Shown: in pieces, positions 27,197-35,475 of the stretch | Layout: every line of letters begins with the position of its first letter | Numbering within the stretch: position 1 is the first letter of the stretch | Assembly: GCF_024756255.1 (NCBI RefSeq) | Contig: NZ_JANUHB010000006.1 | Span: forward strand, 186,001 to 250,000 | Reading direction: 5' to 3' | Length of the DNA stretch: 64,000 nt | Source: Massilia agilis | GTDB lineage: Bacteria > Pseudomonadota > Gammaproteobacteria > Burkholderiales > Burkholderiaceae_D | Made by a program: the position numbers and the translations under genes | The notes under the pieces: generated by a model | The model's input: only the letters and a program-made list of their open reading frames with translations | What the model was told of the DNA's origin: nothing | Databases searched by the model: none

Positions 27197-28977
27197 GCGG
27201 TGGGCCACAGGCGGCGGTGCAGCGCAAGCACCGCGTCGGGGTCGATCTTCGGTTCGCGCAGCGCGGTCAGCAGGCCGTTGCGCTCGTGCTCGATGTCGGC
27301 CAGCTGGGTGTAGCACACCCCGGCCAGGAACGGCAGCGTGGCCAGGCCTTCCATCAGCACCCGGTAGCGCTCGGCCAGCTCGCCATCGCTGCGCACCACC
27401 CCGTAGGCGTCGTACAGCCGGTCGCGCCGTTCGGGCGCCACCTCGGACGCTTCCATCAGGTAGCCGCCCACTTCCGACAGAACGATCGGCTGGCCGCGGT
27501 AGCGCGCGCCGTCGAGGAACAGCGAGGTGTCGCGTGACCAGCCCTTGTCGGGCGGGCGCCCGGTGCGCAGCGTGTCGGTGTAGCGTGCCAGCAGCTTGTC
27601 GACGGGGTAGGTGTAGTCGTGGATGGTGCAGACGTCGGTCAGGTCGGTGTGGTGCCAGCCGTCGTTGTCGATCACCGGGCGCGTGGCATCGAGCATGCGG
27701 GTGCGGCCGACCATCTGTTCCAGGTAGGAGTGCTGCTCGGGATGCATCGTTAGCTCGGGAAAGCCGAGGTTTTCCACCAGCGGCACCCAGGCGATGATCG
27801 ACGGGTGGTTCAGGTCGCGCAGGATCGCGCGCAGCCATTCGATCAGCAGCCTTTCCTCGGCCTTGGTGGACCAGCCGCGCGCGTTGGGCATTTCCTCCCA
27901 CACCATCAGGCCCATGCGGTCGCACCAGTAGAGCCAGCGCTCGCATTCGATCTTCTGGTGCTTGCGCACGCCGTTGAAGCCGAAGCGCTTGATCCAGCCG
28001 ATGTCGGCGCGCAGCGCGGCGTCGGACGGGGCGGCCAGCAGCGTGTCGGGCCAGTAGCCCTGGTCGAGCACCATCAGCAAAAAGATGCGCTCGCCGTTCA
28101 GGTGGAAATAGCCGTCGCGCAGTTCGATCTTGCGCAGCCCGGTGTAGGACTCCACGCTGTCGAGCAGCGTGCCCTGGTGGTACAGGCGCACGCGCAGCCG
28201 GTACAGGTGCGGGTTGGAGGGTGTCCACGGCTGCGGCGAGGCGATGCGCGTGGACAGCACGATGTGGGCGGCGTGGGTGCCGGCGCGGGTGCGCGCGATC
28301 AGGTGGTCGGACTCGATGCCGTCGAACACGTCGAGCTCGGCTTCCCAGGCGCCGAACGGCGCGTGCAGGTTGGCCTGCACGGCCAGCATGCCGTCGGGCT
28401 GGGCCGACAGGATGCGCAGGTGGTCGATGCGCACCGCCGGCACCGGCTCGAGCCAGACGCTTTGCCAGATGCCGCTGGTGCACCAGTAATAGATGCGCAC
28501 CGGTTTGCCCGAGGCGGACTGCTTGCCGCGCGGCTGGTAGGGATCCTGCCGGTCCTCGACCCGTACCGTGACGCGGTTGGGGCCGGGCCGCAGGTAGGGC
28601 GCAATGTTGAAGTAGAACGGCACGTGCCCGCCCCGGTTGCGCCCGGCCATGCGGCCGTTGACCCAGACCTCGGCCGCGTAGTCGACGGCGCCGAAGTGCA
28701 GCAGCAGCTCGCCGAAGGTCCAGCCGGCGGGCACCTCGAAACTGCGGCTGTACCACATGATTTCGTGCACCTCGCGCGTGCCGACGCCCGAGGTGCCGGA
28801 CTGGTACGGGAACGGCACCCGGATGCGGCGCGCCAGCGGGCGGCCGTCGTACCAGCCTTCGTCCAGGCCGCGGTCCTGGTCGTCGAACGCGAACTCCCAC
28901 CAGCCGTCCAGGCTGGCCCAGCCGGCGCGCACCAGCTGCGGGCGGGGATAGGGGAAGGCGGTGTCGGGCAGGTCCAT
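27193..28977 (-). CDS. Glycoside hydrolase family 2 protein (beta-galactosidase/glucuronidase-like)
   Basis: A 594-residue cytoplasmic protein with the GH2 order: sugar-binding jelly roll (about 10-180; HEIMWYSRSFEVP, EVWVNGR), immunoglobulin-like domain (about 185-285), and a TIM barrel from about 286 (FNGVRKHQKIE, MGLMVWEEMPN). E402 (WVPLVENLG) is the expected acid/base and E502 (IVLSEVGG) the nucleophile. The residue before E402 is Val, where GH-A clan enzymes almost always have Asn, so activity may be altered. No signal peptide is seen. ATG 28977 matches the usual N terminus; a much longer open frame upstream is non-coding. Substrate unknown. Confidence 0.88.
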   Translation of the reverse strand: MDLPDTAFPYPRPQLVRAGWASLDGWWEFAFDDQDRGLDEGWYDGRPLARRIRVPFPYQSGTSGVGTREVHEIMWYSRSFEVPAGWTFGELLLHFGAVDYAAEVWVNGRMAGRNRGGHVPFYFNIAPYLRPGPNRVTVRVEDRQDPYQPRGKQSASGKPVRIYYWCTSGIWQSVWLEPVPAVRIDHLRILSAQPDGMLAVQANLHAPFGAWEAELDVFDGIESDHLIARTRAGTHAAHIVLSTRIASPQPWTPSNPHLYRLRVRLYHQGTLLDSVESYTGLRKIELRDGYFHLNGERIFLLMVLDQGYWPDTLLAAPSDAALRADIGWIKRFGFNGVRKHQKIECERWLYWCDRMGLMVWEEMPNARGWSTKAEERLLIEWLRAILRDLNHPSIIAWVPLVENLGFPELTMHPEQHSYLEQMVGRTRMLDATRPVIDNDGWHHTDLTDVCTIHDYTYPVDKLLARYTDTLRTGRPPDKGWSRDTSLFLDGARYRGQPIVLSEVGGYLMEASEVAPERRDRLYDAYGVVRSDGELAERYRVLMEGLATLPFLAGVCYTQLADIEHERNGLLTALREPKIDPDAVLALHRRLWPTA

Positions 28978-29049
28978 TGGCACGATGGTAGGGCGCGTCA
29001 CGGCCAGGTGTTTGCGCTGCGCCAAATGCGCCGGGGCCGTTGCGCAGAA

Positions 29050-29102
29050 CTTCAGGCGGCTCAGCCTTCTCCAACGTGGGCGTTGAAACCGCCAAACTGA
29101 AG
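29050..29102 (+). promoter_or_regulatory. Structured leader of the DUF4254-GT2-GT9 operon
   Basis: Three nested helices are visible: CTTCAG (29050-29055) with CTGAAG (29097-29102), GCGG (29056-29059) with CCGC (29089-29092), and CAACG (29072-29076) with CGTTG (29081-29085). The last arm overlaps the GAAGGGAGGG ribosome site of the gene at 29114, so folding could limit translation. Confidence 0.4.
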
Positions 29103-29113
29103 GGAGGGCGCAG

Positions 29114-29746
29114 ATGCAAGGCATGCTCGATGCGTGGGCGATCGTGCGGTTCCACGACCGCGAACTGGCGCGTGCCGGCTGGCCGGCGCCGCTGCCGCCC
29201 GGCCTGCCCGGCGCCTGGCACTGGATCGGTGCCAACCACCGTTGCAACTGCCTGCTGTGGCGTGAGGAAGATCGCGCGCGCCGGCGCAACGTGCCGGCCA
29301 GCGACATCGCCGCGAGCAAGCGCCTGATCGACCAGCACAACCAGGAGCGCAACGACGCGGTCGAGGCGATCGACGAGGCGATCCTGGCCGAGCTGGCGCA
29401 CGTGCGGCTGCGGCCCGGCGCGCGCCTGTCCAGCGAAACGGCGGGCGCCATGGTGGACCGGCTGTCGATCCTCGCCCTCAAGATCCACCACATGCGGCTG
29501 CAGGCCGAGCGCGTGCAGGCCGGCGCCGCCCATGTGCAAGCCTGCGGCGCCAAGCTCGAGCAGTTGCTCGCACAGCGGCGCGACCTGGCCGGCTGCCTGG
29601 ACCGGCTGCTTGGCGAGGCGCGTGCCGGCGACACCTATTTCAAGGTCTACCGCCAGTTCAAGATGTACAACGATCCGGCCCTCAACCCCTACCTGTACGC
29701 GCAAGCAGCCGGGCAGGACGCGGCGGCCGGGAAGGCGGCGCCGTGA
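29114..29746 (+). CDS. DUF4254 family protein
   Basis: A 210-residue, mainly helical protein with the DUF4254 hallmarks: CNCLLWREEDRAR (about 46-58), KRLIDQHNQERNDAVEAIDE (about 73-92), and DRLSILALKIHHM (about 117-129). The biochemical role of this family is not known to me; members are often next to sugar-transferase genes, as here. ATG 29114 follows GAAGGGAGGG. The stop overlaps the GTG of the GT2 gene (GTGA), so the two are coupled. It is the first gene of a three-gene operon with two glycosyltransferases. Confidence 0.85.
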   Translation: MQGMLDAWAIVRFHDRELARAGWPAPLPPGLPGAWHWIGANHRCNCLLWREEDRARRRNVPASDIAASKRLIDQHNQERNDAVEAIDEAILAELAHVRLRPGARLSSETAGAMVDRLSILALKIHHMRLQAERVQAGAAHVQACGAKLEQLLAQRRDLAGCLDRLLGEARAGDTYFKVYRQFKMYNDPALNPYLYAQAAGQDAAAGKAAP

Positions 29747-30588
29747 AGCCGCTGCCGGTGGATGTGCTCATCCCCACGCGCAACCGGCCGGCGGCGCTGG
29801 CCGTCACCCTTGCCGCACTGGGCGCGCAGTCCGGCGGGCCGCTGCGCATCGTCGTGTCCGACCAGTCCGATGGCGCGAGCGTGTATGACGACGCTCAGGT
29901 CACGGCCGTGCTGCGCTACCTGGTGGCGCGTGGCCATCCGGTGGAAGCGCTGCGCCACCTGCCGCGGCGCGGCATGGCCGAACAGCGCGCCTTCCTGCTG
30001 GCGCAGGCGCAGGCACCCTGTTGCCTGTTCCTGGACGACGACGTGATCCTGGAACCCGACCTGGTGGAGCGGCTGTACCGTTCGCTTGTCGCCCAGGGCT
30101 GCGGTTTTGTCGGCAGCGCGCTGCACGGGCTTAGCTACCTGGGGCAGGTGCGGCCGTGGCAGGAACACATTGCGTTCTGGGACGGCCCGGTGCTGCCCGA
30201 GGTGGTGCGGCCGGGCGGGCGGGCGTGGGCGCGGCACCACCTGCACAGCGCCGCCAACCTGTTTCACGTGCAGGGGCGGCTGGGCCTGACGCGCGACTCC
30301 GAGCGCCACTACCGGGTCGCGTGGATCGGCGGTTGCGTGCTGTTTGATACCGCCAGGCTGCGCGAGTGCGGCGGTTTTGACTTCTGGCGCGCGCTGCCGC
30401 CCGAGCATTGCGGCGAGGACGTGGTGGCCCAGCTGCGCGTGATGGAGCGCTACGGCGGATGCGGGCTGATCCCGTCTGGCGCCTACCACATGGAATTGCC
30501 GACCACGGTGGACACGCGCGAGGTCGATGCGCCGCAGGTGCTGCTTGGCGGGGACGACACGGCTTGCGGGCAGGACCGGACGGTATGA
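29743..30588 (+). CDS. Glycosyltransferase family 2
   Basis: A 281-residue soluble GT-A enzyme: VDVLIPTRNRPAALAVTLAAL at the N terminus, SDQS, the metal-binding LDDDV (about 95-99), and a C-terminal region with WIGGCVLFD and EDVVAQLRV, as in GT2 enzymes transferring hexoses. It starts at GTG overlapping the DUF4254 stop and ends on the ATG of the GT9 gene (ATGA), a tightly coupled order. No membrane segment is present, so it acts in the cytoplasm on a glycan precursor. Donor and acceptor are not readable. Confidence 0.88.
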   Translation: MKPLPVDVLIPTRNRPAALAVTLAALGAQSGGPLRIVVSDQSDGASVYDDAQVTAVLRYLVARGHPVEALRHLPRRGMAEQRAFLLAQAQAPCCLFLDDDVILEPDLVERLYRSLVAQGCGFVGSALHGLSYLGQVRPWQEHIAFWDGPVLPEVVRPGGRAWARHHLHSAANLFHVQGRLGLTRDSERHYRVAWIGGCVLFDTARLRECGGFDFWRALPPEHCGEDVVAQLRVMERYGGCGLIPSGAYHMELPTTVDTREVDAPQVLLGGDDTACGQDRTV

Positions 30589-31763
30589 GCAGCAGGCGAG
30601 CACAAGCCAGCACGCGCGGCACGTCCCGTGCATCTGGCAGCGTTGCCGGGGCCGCAGTGGCGGGGCCGGCACAGGTACAGGCGCAGGCGCAGGTTCGCGA
30701 CAGGCTCGACAACGTGAACAAGATCGCAGTGCTGGTGCCGCATTCGGTCGGCGACTTCGTGTTCACCTTGCCGGCACTGCACGCGCTGCGCCTGGCCTAT
30801 CCGCAAGCCGAGCTGGCGCTGGTCGGCCAGCCCTGGCAATGCGCACTCCTGCATGGGCGGCCCGGGCCGGTGGACAAGGTGGTGCTGATGCCGCCGTATC
30901 CGGGCGTGGGCCTGGCCGCGGACGACCCGTGCGGCGACAGCGCGGCTGCGGCCTTCCTTGAGCAGACCCAGGCCGCGCGCATCGACCTGGCTGTACAGCT
31001 GTTTGGCGGTGGACGCTATTCCAATCCGTTCGTCCAGCGTTTCGGCGCCCGGCTCGCGGTCGGCCACCGGGCCGACGATGCGCCGCCGCTGGATCGCTGG
31101 GTGCGGTACGCGGTGCCGAACAACCGCAGGCTTGCCCTGCTCGAAGTGGCGGCACTGGCGGGCGCGCCGCCGCCGCCCTTGGGCGATGAATTCGCCGTCA
31201 CCGAGGCCGACCGCGCCGAGGCGGCCAAGGTATTCCGGGTCTGCGCGGGGCGTCCGCTCGCCGTCCTGCAGCCGGGCTCCACCGATCCGCGGCGTTGCTG
31301 GCCGGCGGAATCGTTTGCCGCGGTGGGCACCGCGCTGGCGAAGGCCGGCGCGGCGGTCGCCGTCAACGGCACGGCCAGCGAGGCTGCCGTGGTCCGCGCG
31401 GTGATTGATGCAATGCCGTGGCCGGCAATCGACCTGACCGGCCGGCTGTCACTTGCCGGCCTGTGCGGCTTGCTGGACGGCGCGGCGCTGATGGTATCCA
31501 ACGATACCGGCCCGCTGCACCTGGCGCTGGCGATCGGCACACCGAGCGTGGGCATCTTCTGGTTCACCAACCTCATCGATGGCACGCCGCTGCGCCAGCA
31601 TTTGCTGCGCTCGGCGCTGTCGCTGCGCCTGCACTGCCCCGTGTGCGGCGCAGAGAACGTGCGCTTCCGCTGCCCGCACGATCCGAGCTTCGTGTCGGAC
31701 GTGCCGGTGGAACAGGTGACGGAACTCGCAGTGTCGCTGCTGCGCAGTGTCACTAAGCAGTAG
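30585..31763 (+). CDS. Glycosyltransferase family 9 (heptosyltransferase family)
   Basis: A 392-residue GT-B enzyme of family 9, like WaaC/WaaF/WaaQ. The core begins at about residue 45 (IAVLVPHSVGDFVFTLPALHAL) and ends with the donor-side motif MVSNDTGPLHLALAIGTPSVGIFW (shown by its parts SNDTGPLHLA and GTPSVGIF). Before it lies a 40-residue Ala/Ser/Gln-rich stretch, probably unstructured; a GTG near 30714 would remove it, but ATG 30585 overlaps the GT2 stop. A CPVC...RCPHD cysteine pair near the C terminus may bind metal. Third gene of the operon. Confidence 0.87.
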   Translation: MSSRRAQASTRGTSRASGSVAGAAVAGPAQVQAQAQVRDRLDNVNKIAVLVPHSVGDFVFTLPALHALRLAYPQAELALVGQPWQCALLHGRPGPVDKVVLMPPYPGVGLAADDPCGDSAAAAFLEQTQAARIDLAVQLFGGGRYSNPFVQRFGARLAVGHRADDAPPLDRWVRYAVPNNRRLALLEVAALAGAPPPPLGDEFAVTEADRAEAAKVFRVCAGRPLAVLQPGSTDPRRCWPAESFAAVGTALAKAGAAVAVNGTASEAAVVRAVIDAMPWPAIDLTGRLSLAGLCGLLDGAALMVSNDTGPLHLALAIGTPSVGIFWFTNLIDGTPLRQHLLRSALSLRLHCPVCGAENVRFRCPHDPSFVSDVPVEQVTELAVSLLRSVTKQ

Positions 31764-31789
31764 GCGTGCTGGCCGCTGGCCCAGGCGCG

Positions 31790-31888
31790 GTCGTCCCCGC
31801 GCAGGCGGGGACCCATGCGGCGCCACCACAGCCGTGCAAGCCGCACGGCCGCGCACTCAGCATGGGTCCCCGCCTTCGCGGGGACGAC
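31790..31888. repeat. REP/BIME-like inverted repeat pair
   Basis: Two copies of a palindromic unit (GTCCCCGC-N4-GCGGGGAC type followed by CCATGC) face each other: 31790-31818 and 31860-31888, with about 40 bases between. Such units are scattered extragenic palindromes spread by RAYT transposases. The 267-base gap between the two convergent glycosyltransferase operons holds this and nothing else I can identify. Confidence 0.75.
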
Positions 31889-32030
31889 GGTCTTGAGGCG
31901 CGGGGTGATTTTGGTGTCGCTTGAATCCACGTTCCCCCGCGCCCGGCTGCACCGCGGCCCGCTGGCCATGCCGGTCCGGCCCCTGACCCTGCGTCCGGTG
32001 CTGCCCTGGCGATCCGCCGCCAAGCTGCCG

Positions 32031-33083
32031 TCACCAGTATGGCCACATTCCTGTGGCGCGCTCGGTGTCGGGTTCGGCGCCGGAGAGCAAGGCGCGCGCG
32101 TGCTGCAGCACGGTGGCCGCCCGTTGCGCGCCGGGGTCCCAGATGCAGCGATGGTTGTGCCGGTCCAGCGGCGCCCAGCGCGCGATGTCGGCCTTGCTGA
32201 AGATGACGACACTCTTGAGCTTGAGCCCGGCGGCAAGGTGGGAGACGCCGGTGTCGTTGCACACGAGTAGACGGGCGCCGTGCATCAGGTGGGCCATGGC
32301 GCCGATCGAGATGGGCGCGGCAGCGTTGACCGCGTGGTTGCGCATGTGCGCCGCCACTTGCCCGGCCAGCGCGGCCTCGGCGGCCGATCCGGTCAGCACC
32401 ACGTCCACGCCAAATTCATCGGCCAGGTGGTCGGCCACCTCGGCGAACCGCTCCGGCGGCCAGCACTTGTCGCGATAGCGCGCACCGGGATGCACACAGA
32501 TGTAGCTGCCGGGCTCAAGCCCTTCGGCAACGCCGCTGTCCTGCAGTTCGCGCTCGTCTTTCGGGGACAGGGGAAACTCGAGGTGCTTGCCAACCGGGTG
32601 TGCGCCGATTTTCTCCACCAGCGACAACACCCGCTCGGGTTCGGTGCCGGTTTCGGGGTAGGGCAGCAGCACGGTGCTGTCGGTGCACACCGGGTCGCCC
32701 CGCGTGTAGCCCGCCATCGCCTGCGCGCCAAAGCCGGCCACGATCTCGTTGGTGATGTCGCCACTGCCGTGCATCTGGATGGCCAGGCTGCTGTCGCGCG
32801 CGCACATTTCGGCGTAGAAGGCCGTCTGGTCGTGTTGCCGAGCCGGTTGTTCGGGCAGCAGCGGATGGCCGGGGAAGGGGATGAACTCGTCGATGTAGCG
32901 GCTGAAGCGCTCGGCAAACTGGCTGGCCCATGGCAGGCCCACCAGCGTGATGTGGGCGTCGGTGAGCGCGCTGCGCAATGCACGCAGCGCCGGTACCGCG
33001 CACAGCATGTCGCCCAGCTGCAGCGCGCGGAACACGACGACGGATCGCACTTCGAGCCGGTGCAGCAGTGGTCGGCGGTTCAC
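32031..33083 (-). CDS. Glycosyltransferase family 9 (heptosyltransferase family), second copy
   Basis: A 350-residue GT9 enzyme: VVVFRALQLGDMLCAVPALRAL at the N terminus, HPGARYRDKCWPPERFAEVA in the middle, and VCNDTGVSHLAAGLKLKSVVIF (seen as CNDTGVSHLA) in the donor site. It ends in WPYW. It is quite different in sequence from the GT9 at 30585, so the pair is not a recent duplication. GTG 33083 has GGAGG five bases upstream; ATG 33095, overlapping the radical SAM stop, is an alternative. It is the last gene of the carbamoyltransferase operon and converges on the DUF4254-GT2-GT9 operon. Confidence 0.87.
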   Translation of the reverse strand: MNRRPLLHRLEVRSVVVFRALQLGDMLCAVPALRALRSALTDAHITLVGLPWASQFAERFSRYIDEFIPFPGHPLLPEQPARQHDQTAFYAEMCARDSSLAIQMHGSGDITNEIVAGFGAQAMAGYTRGDPVCTDSTVLLPYPETGTEPERVLSLVEKIGAHPVGKHLEFPLSPKDERELQDSGVAEGLEPGSYICVHPGARYRDKCWPPERFAEVADHLADEFGVDVVLTGSAAEAALAGQVAAHMRNHAVNAAAPISIGAMAHLMHGARLLVCNDTGVSHLAAGLKLKSVVIFSKADIARWAPLDRHNHRCIWDPGAQRAATVLQHARALLSGAEPDTERATGMWPYW

Positions 33084-33094
33084 AGTTTCCTCCA

Positions 33095-34123
33095 TCAGAA
33101 GGTTCCCCGGTAAATGGCGCAGCCGGCGCACACCTGCGGCGGCTCGGGCGACGACAAGCGCGCGCGAAACTCCGCATAGCGCTCGCCGGCCCAGACCGCG
33201 GCCACGCCTTGCCGGGCCATGTCGCCCATCGATATCCGGTCCGGCGTTGCCACCATGCAGCACGGCATGGCCTTGCCGTCGTAGCTGATGTAGGCTCCGC
33301 GCCATGGCCAGTCGCAGCGCGCCGGCCCCGGCACCTGCGGCGCGTGCGGGCGCGGCGCCAGGCGCGGCAGGCGCAGCTCCAGCCCAAGTGCCGCCGCGGT
33401 CGCACGCGTTTCGTCGAACACGGCTTCTGCATGCGCGCGGTCCGCGTTGCCCAGCAGTTCGGCGTCGATGAACGCGCGCATCGGCAGGTAGCGTTCGGGC
33501 AGCGTGTCCTCGCTGAAGTCGTGGCACAGCTGCTGGACCGCCAGGCTGTCCACGCCCAGTTCCGCCGCCAGGCGCGCCAGGGCGGGCAGGCCGTCGAGCG
33601 TGCTGCGCATCAGCACGGCGATGAGTACGATGCGGGGCTGGCCGCCGCCCGTGGCGCACCGGGCGGCCAGCACGCGCCGCAGGTTGCGCAGCACCAGCGG
33701 CAGCCGCGCGCCCACGCGCACCCAGGCGTACGCGCGCGGGTCGGCCGAGTCGATCGACACGTGCAGGGTGTCCAGCCCGCTGTGCACGCAGCGTTGCGCC
33801 TGTTCGTCGGTCATCACCGTCATGTTGGTGTTGGTCGAGACGCGGATGCCCCGTGCCGCCGCCAGGCTGACCATGTCGAAGAAGCGCGGGTGCATCAGCG
33901 GCTCGCCCAGCCCTTGCAGGTGCAGCTCGGCCAGTGCCGGGAACTGGTCGAGCAGTGCGCGGAAGGTGTCCTCGGCCATGAAGGCGGGCGGTCCGGCCTG
34001 GCCGTCGGCACGGAACTGGACCGGGCACATGCGGCAACGCAGGTTGCACTGGCCAACCGGCTCGATCTGCACGAAGCGCGGCAGCGGCGGGTGGATGCTC
34101 GGCTCGTCCATGGCATTGCTCAC
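33095..34123 (-). CDS. Radical SAM protein with SPASM-like C terminus
   Basis: A 342-residue radical SAM enzyme. C26, C30 and C33 (CNLRCRMC) bind the [4Fe-4S] cluster that cleaves SAM, followed by LQGLGEPLMHP and a strand NTNMTVM. The C-terminal 80 residues have further cysteines (CDWPW, PCCM, CAGC), a SPASM or twitch pattern for extra iron-sulfur clusters. The start is GTG 34123, which overlaps the previous stop (GTGA); ATG 34111 is possible. In this setting it may modify a sugar or a small peptide; no precursor peptide gene is seen nearby. Confidence 0.87.
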   Translation of the reverse strand: MSNAMDEPSIHPPLPRFVQIEPVGQCNLRCRMCPVQFRADGQAGPPAFMAEDTFRALLDQFPALAELHLQGLGEPLMHPRFFDMVSLAAARGIRVSTNTNMTVMTDEQAQRCVHSGLDTLHVSIDSADPRAYAWVRVGARLPLVLRNLRRVLAARCATGGGQPRIVLIAVLMRSTLDGLPALARLAAELGVDSLAVQQLCHDFSEDTLPERYLPMRAFIDAELLGNADRAHAEAVFDETRATAAALGLELRLPRLAPRPHAPQVPGPARCDWPWRGAYISYDGKAMPCCMVATPDRISMGDMARQGVAAVWAGERYAEFRARLSSPEPPQVCAGCAIYRGTF

Positions 34124-35475
34124 AATCGCAGCATCCGGTCGAGCACGTTGCGGGTGATGCGCTCGACCCGCTGGTCGCGCCCGCTGTCGAGCACCTGCGC
34201 CCAGTCGGTGGTGCCGGCCGCAAACACCATGCCGGGCCGCGTGAACACACCCATCGCGGCCGCGTGCACGCCCTCGCCGGCGCCATGGCGCGTGCGTGGT
34301 GGCAGCTCCTGCCAGCGCGCGTCGAGCGGGCAGGCGGCCAGCAGCTGGTAATCGGCCGGGGTGCCTTCCTCGTCGCGCCAGGCCGACAGGGTCGCAATGC
34401 CGGTGTCGCGATCGAAGCTGTCCAGCGGCACGCCGTCGCATTCGTAGCCGGCCAGCGGCGGCCAGGTGTGCTGGCCGAATGCCTCGCCGCGCTCAAGGCC
34501 GGTGCCCTCGAACACCCAGTGCCCCGGTTGCTGGACGATGTAGCCGGCGGTGCTGCGCGCGCCATCCCACCATCCGCCGCCGTGGCGGTAACTGGCGCCG
34601 GACAAGGCATCCTCGGGACGGCCCGCGCCGCCCTGTGGCCACCAGTGGTCGCGCGCGCCGCGCGGCCCGCCCTGGTGGCAGACCATGGCCGTGCCGCCGT
34701 CCACCAGGTGAATCCGCCACCAGCACACGTTCGCGGCGAAGCATGCGAGGTTGCCGCCGCGCCGCGTGAAGTCCTCGACCGCGTCGCGCATCGGTTCGCT
34801 CCAGTACTCGTCATGCCCGGCCGAGACCAGCAACCGGTAGCGGTACAGCAGCTCGGGATCGTCGTGCAGGTCGAGGTCGGTGCAGCACTCGGGCGCGTAG
34901 CCCTTGCGCGCCAGCCAGCGCAGGAAGCGCGCGTCCCAGTGCGCGAAGGTCTGGCGCGGCGAGCTGGCGTCGTAGTGGTCGGGCGCACACCAGACCGTGC
35001 CGCCGATGCCGCCCCCCGGCCGCTGCAGCGAGACCCGTGCCCCCGGCGGATCGGCCGAACGGGGCGGGTCGAGGTAATAGCAGGCGCCGCCGGTGCAGTT
35101 GTAGGCGTGGTAGGTTGCCAGCGGCAGCTTGTACAGCATACCGCCCTGGCGCATTCCGCGCACGACGAACAGCGCGGCCGCAGAGTCCAGCGCCAGGTCG
35201 AGCGGCTTGCCACCGGGCTCTTGCAAATGGGCGATGTAGACCCCGGACGGCCAGTCCTTCGGCACCGTGAACGCGTAGGGCGGCCAGCCCCAGTCCTCGG
35301 CCGCGCCGCGCTCGGGCGCGCGCTCGCCGGGCAGCCATGCGCTTTGCCACAGCAGTTGCAAGCCGTCGCCCCACCGATAAAAGCCGACGCAAAAGCGCGG
35401 GCTGTCGGTGGCGACGTGCAGCACCAGCCGCTCGCCCGGCAGGACGCTGGCGCGGCCCGGGTAGCCGCGTATCAT
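34120..35475 (-). CDS. N,N-dimethylformamidase large-subunit-like protein
   Basis: A 451-residue protein resembling the C-terminal, amidotransferase-like domain of dimethylformamidase large subunit: TYHAYNCTGGACYY (about 125-138), SLQRPGG, the DLHDDPELLYRYRLLVSAGHDEYWS block (as DDPELL and SAGHDEYWS), and GGNLACFAANVCWWR. An N-terminal beta-sandwich (1-110) matches that family too. Real dimethylformamidase works with a small subunit, which is absent here, so it more likely acts on another amide or ester. It overlaps both neighbours (ATGA at each end), between the carbamoyltransferase and radical SAM genes. Confidence 0.82.
   Translation of the reverse strand: MIRGYPGRASVLPGERLVLHVATDSPRFCVGFYRWGDGLQLLWQSAWLPGERAPERGAAEDWGWPPYAFTVPKDWPSGVYIAHLQEPGGKPLDLALDSAAALFVVRGMRQGGMLYKLPLATYHAYNCTGGACYYLDPPRSADPPGARVSLQRPGGGIGGTVWCAPDHYDASSPRQTFAHWDARFLRWLARKGYAPECCTDLDLHDDPELLYRYRLLVSAGHDEYWSEPMRDAVEDFTRRGGNLACFAANVCWWRIHLVDGGTAMVCHQGGPRGARDHWWPQGGAGRPEDALSGASYRHGGGWWDGARSTAGYIVQQPGHWVFEGTGLERGEAFGQHTWPPLAGYECDGVPLDSFDRDTGIATLSAWRDEEGTPADYQLLAACPLDARWQELPPRTRHGAGEGVHAAAMGVFTRPGMVFAAGTTDWAQVLDSGRDQRVERITRNVLDRMLRL

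Noticed and set aside
26369..29704. A single leftward frame of over 1,000 codons
   Set aside because: It runs antisense through the chemoreceptor, the GH2 gene in the wrong frame and the DUF4254 gene. The real GH2 gene uses another frame with clear domains.
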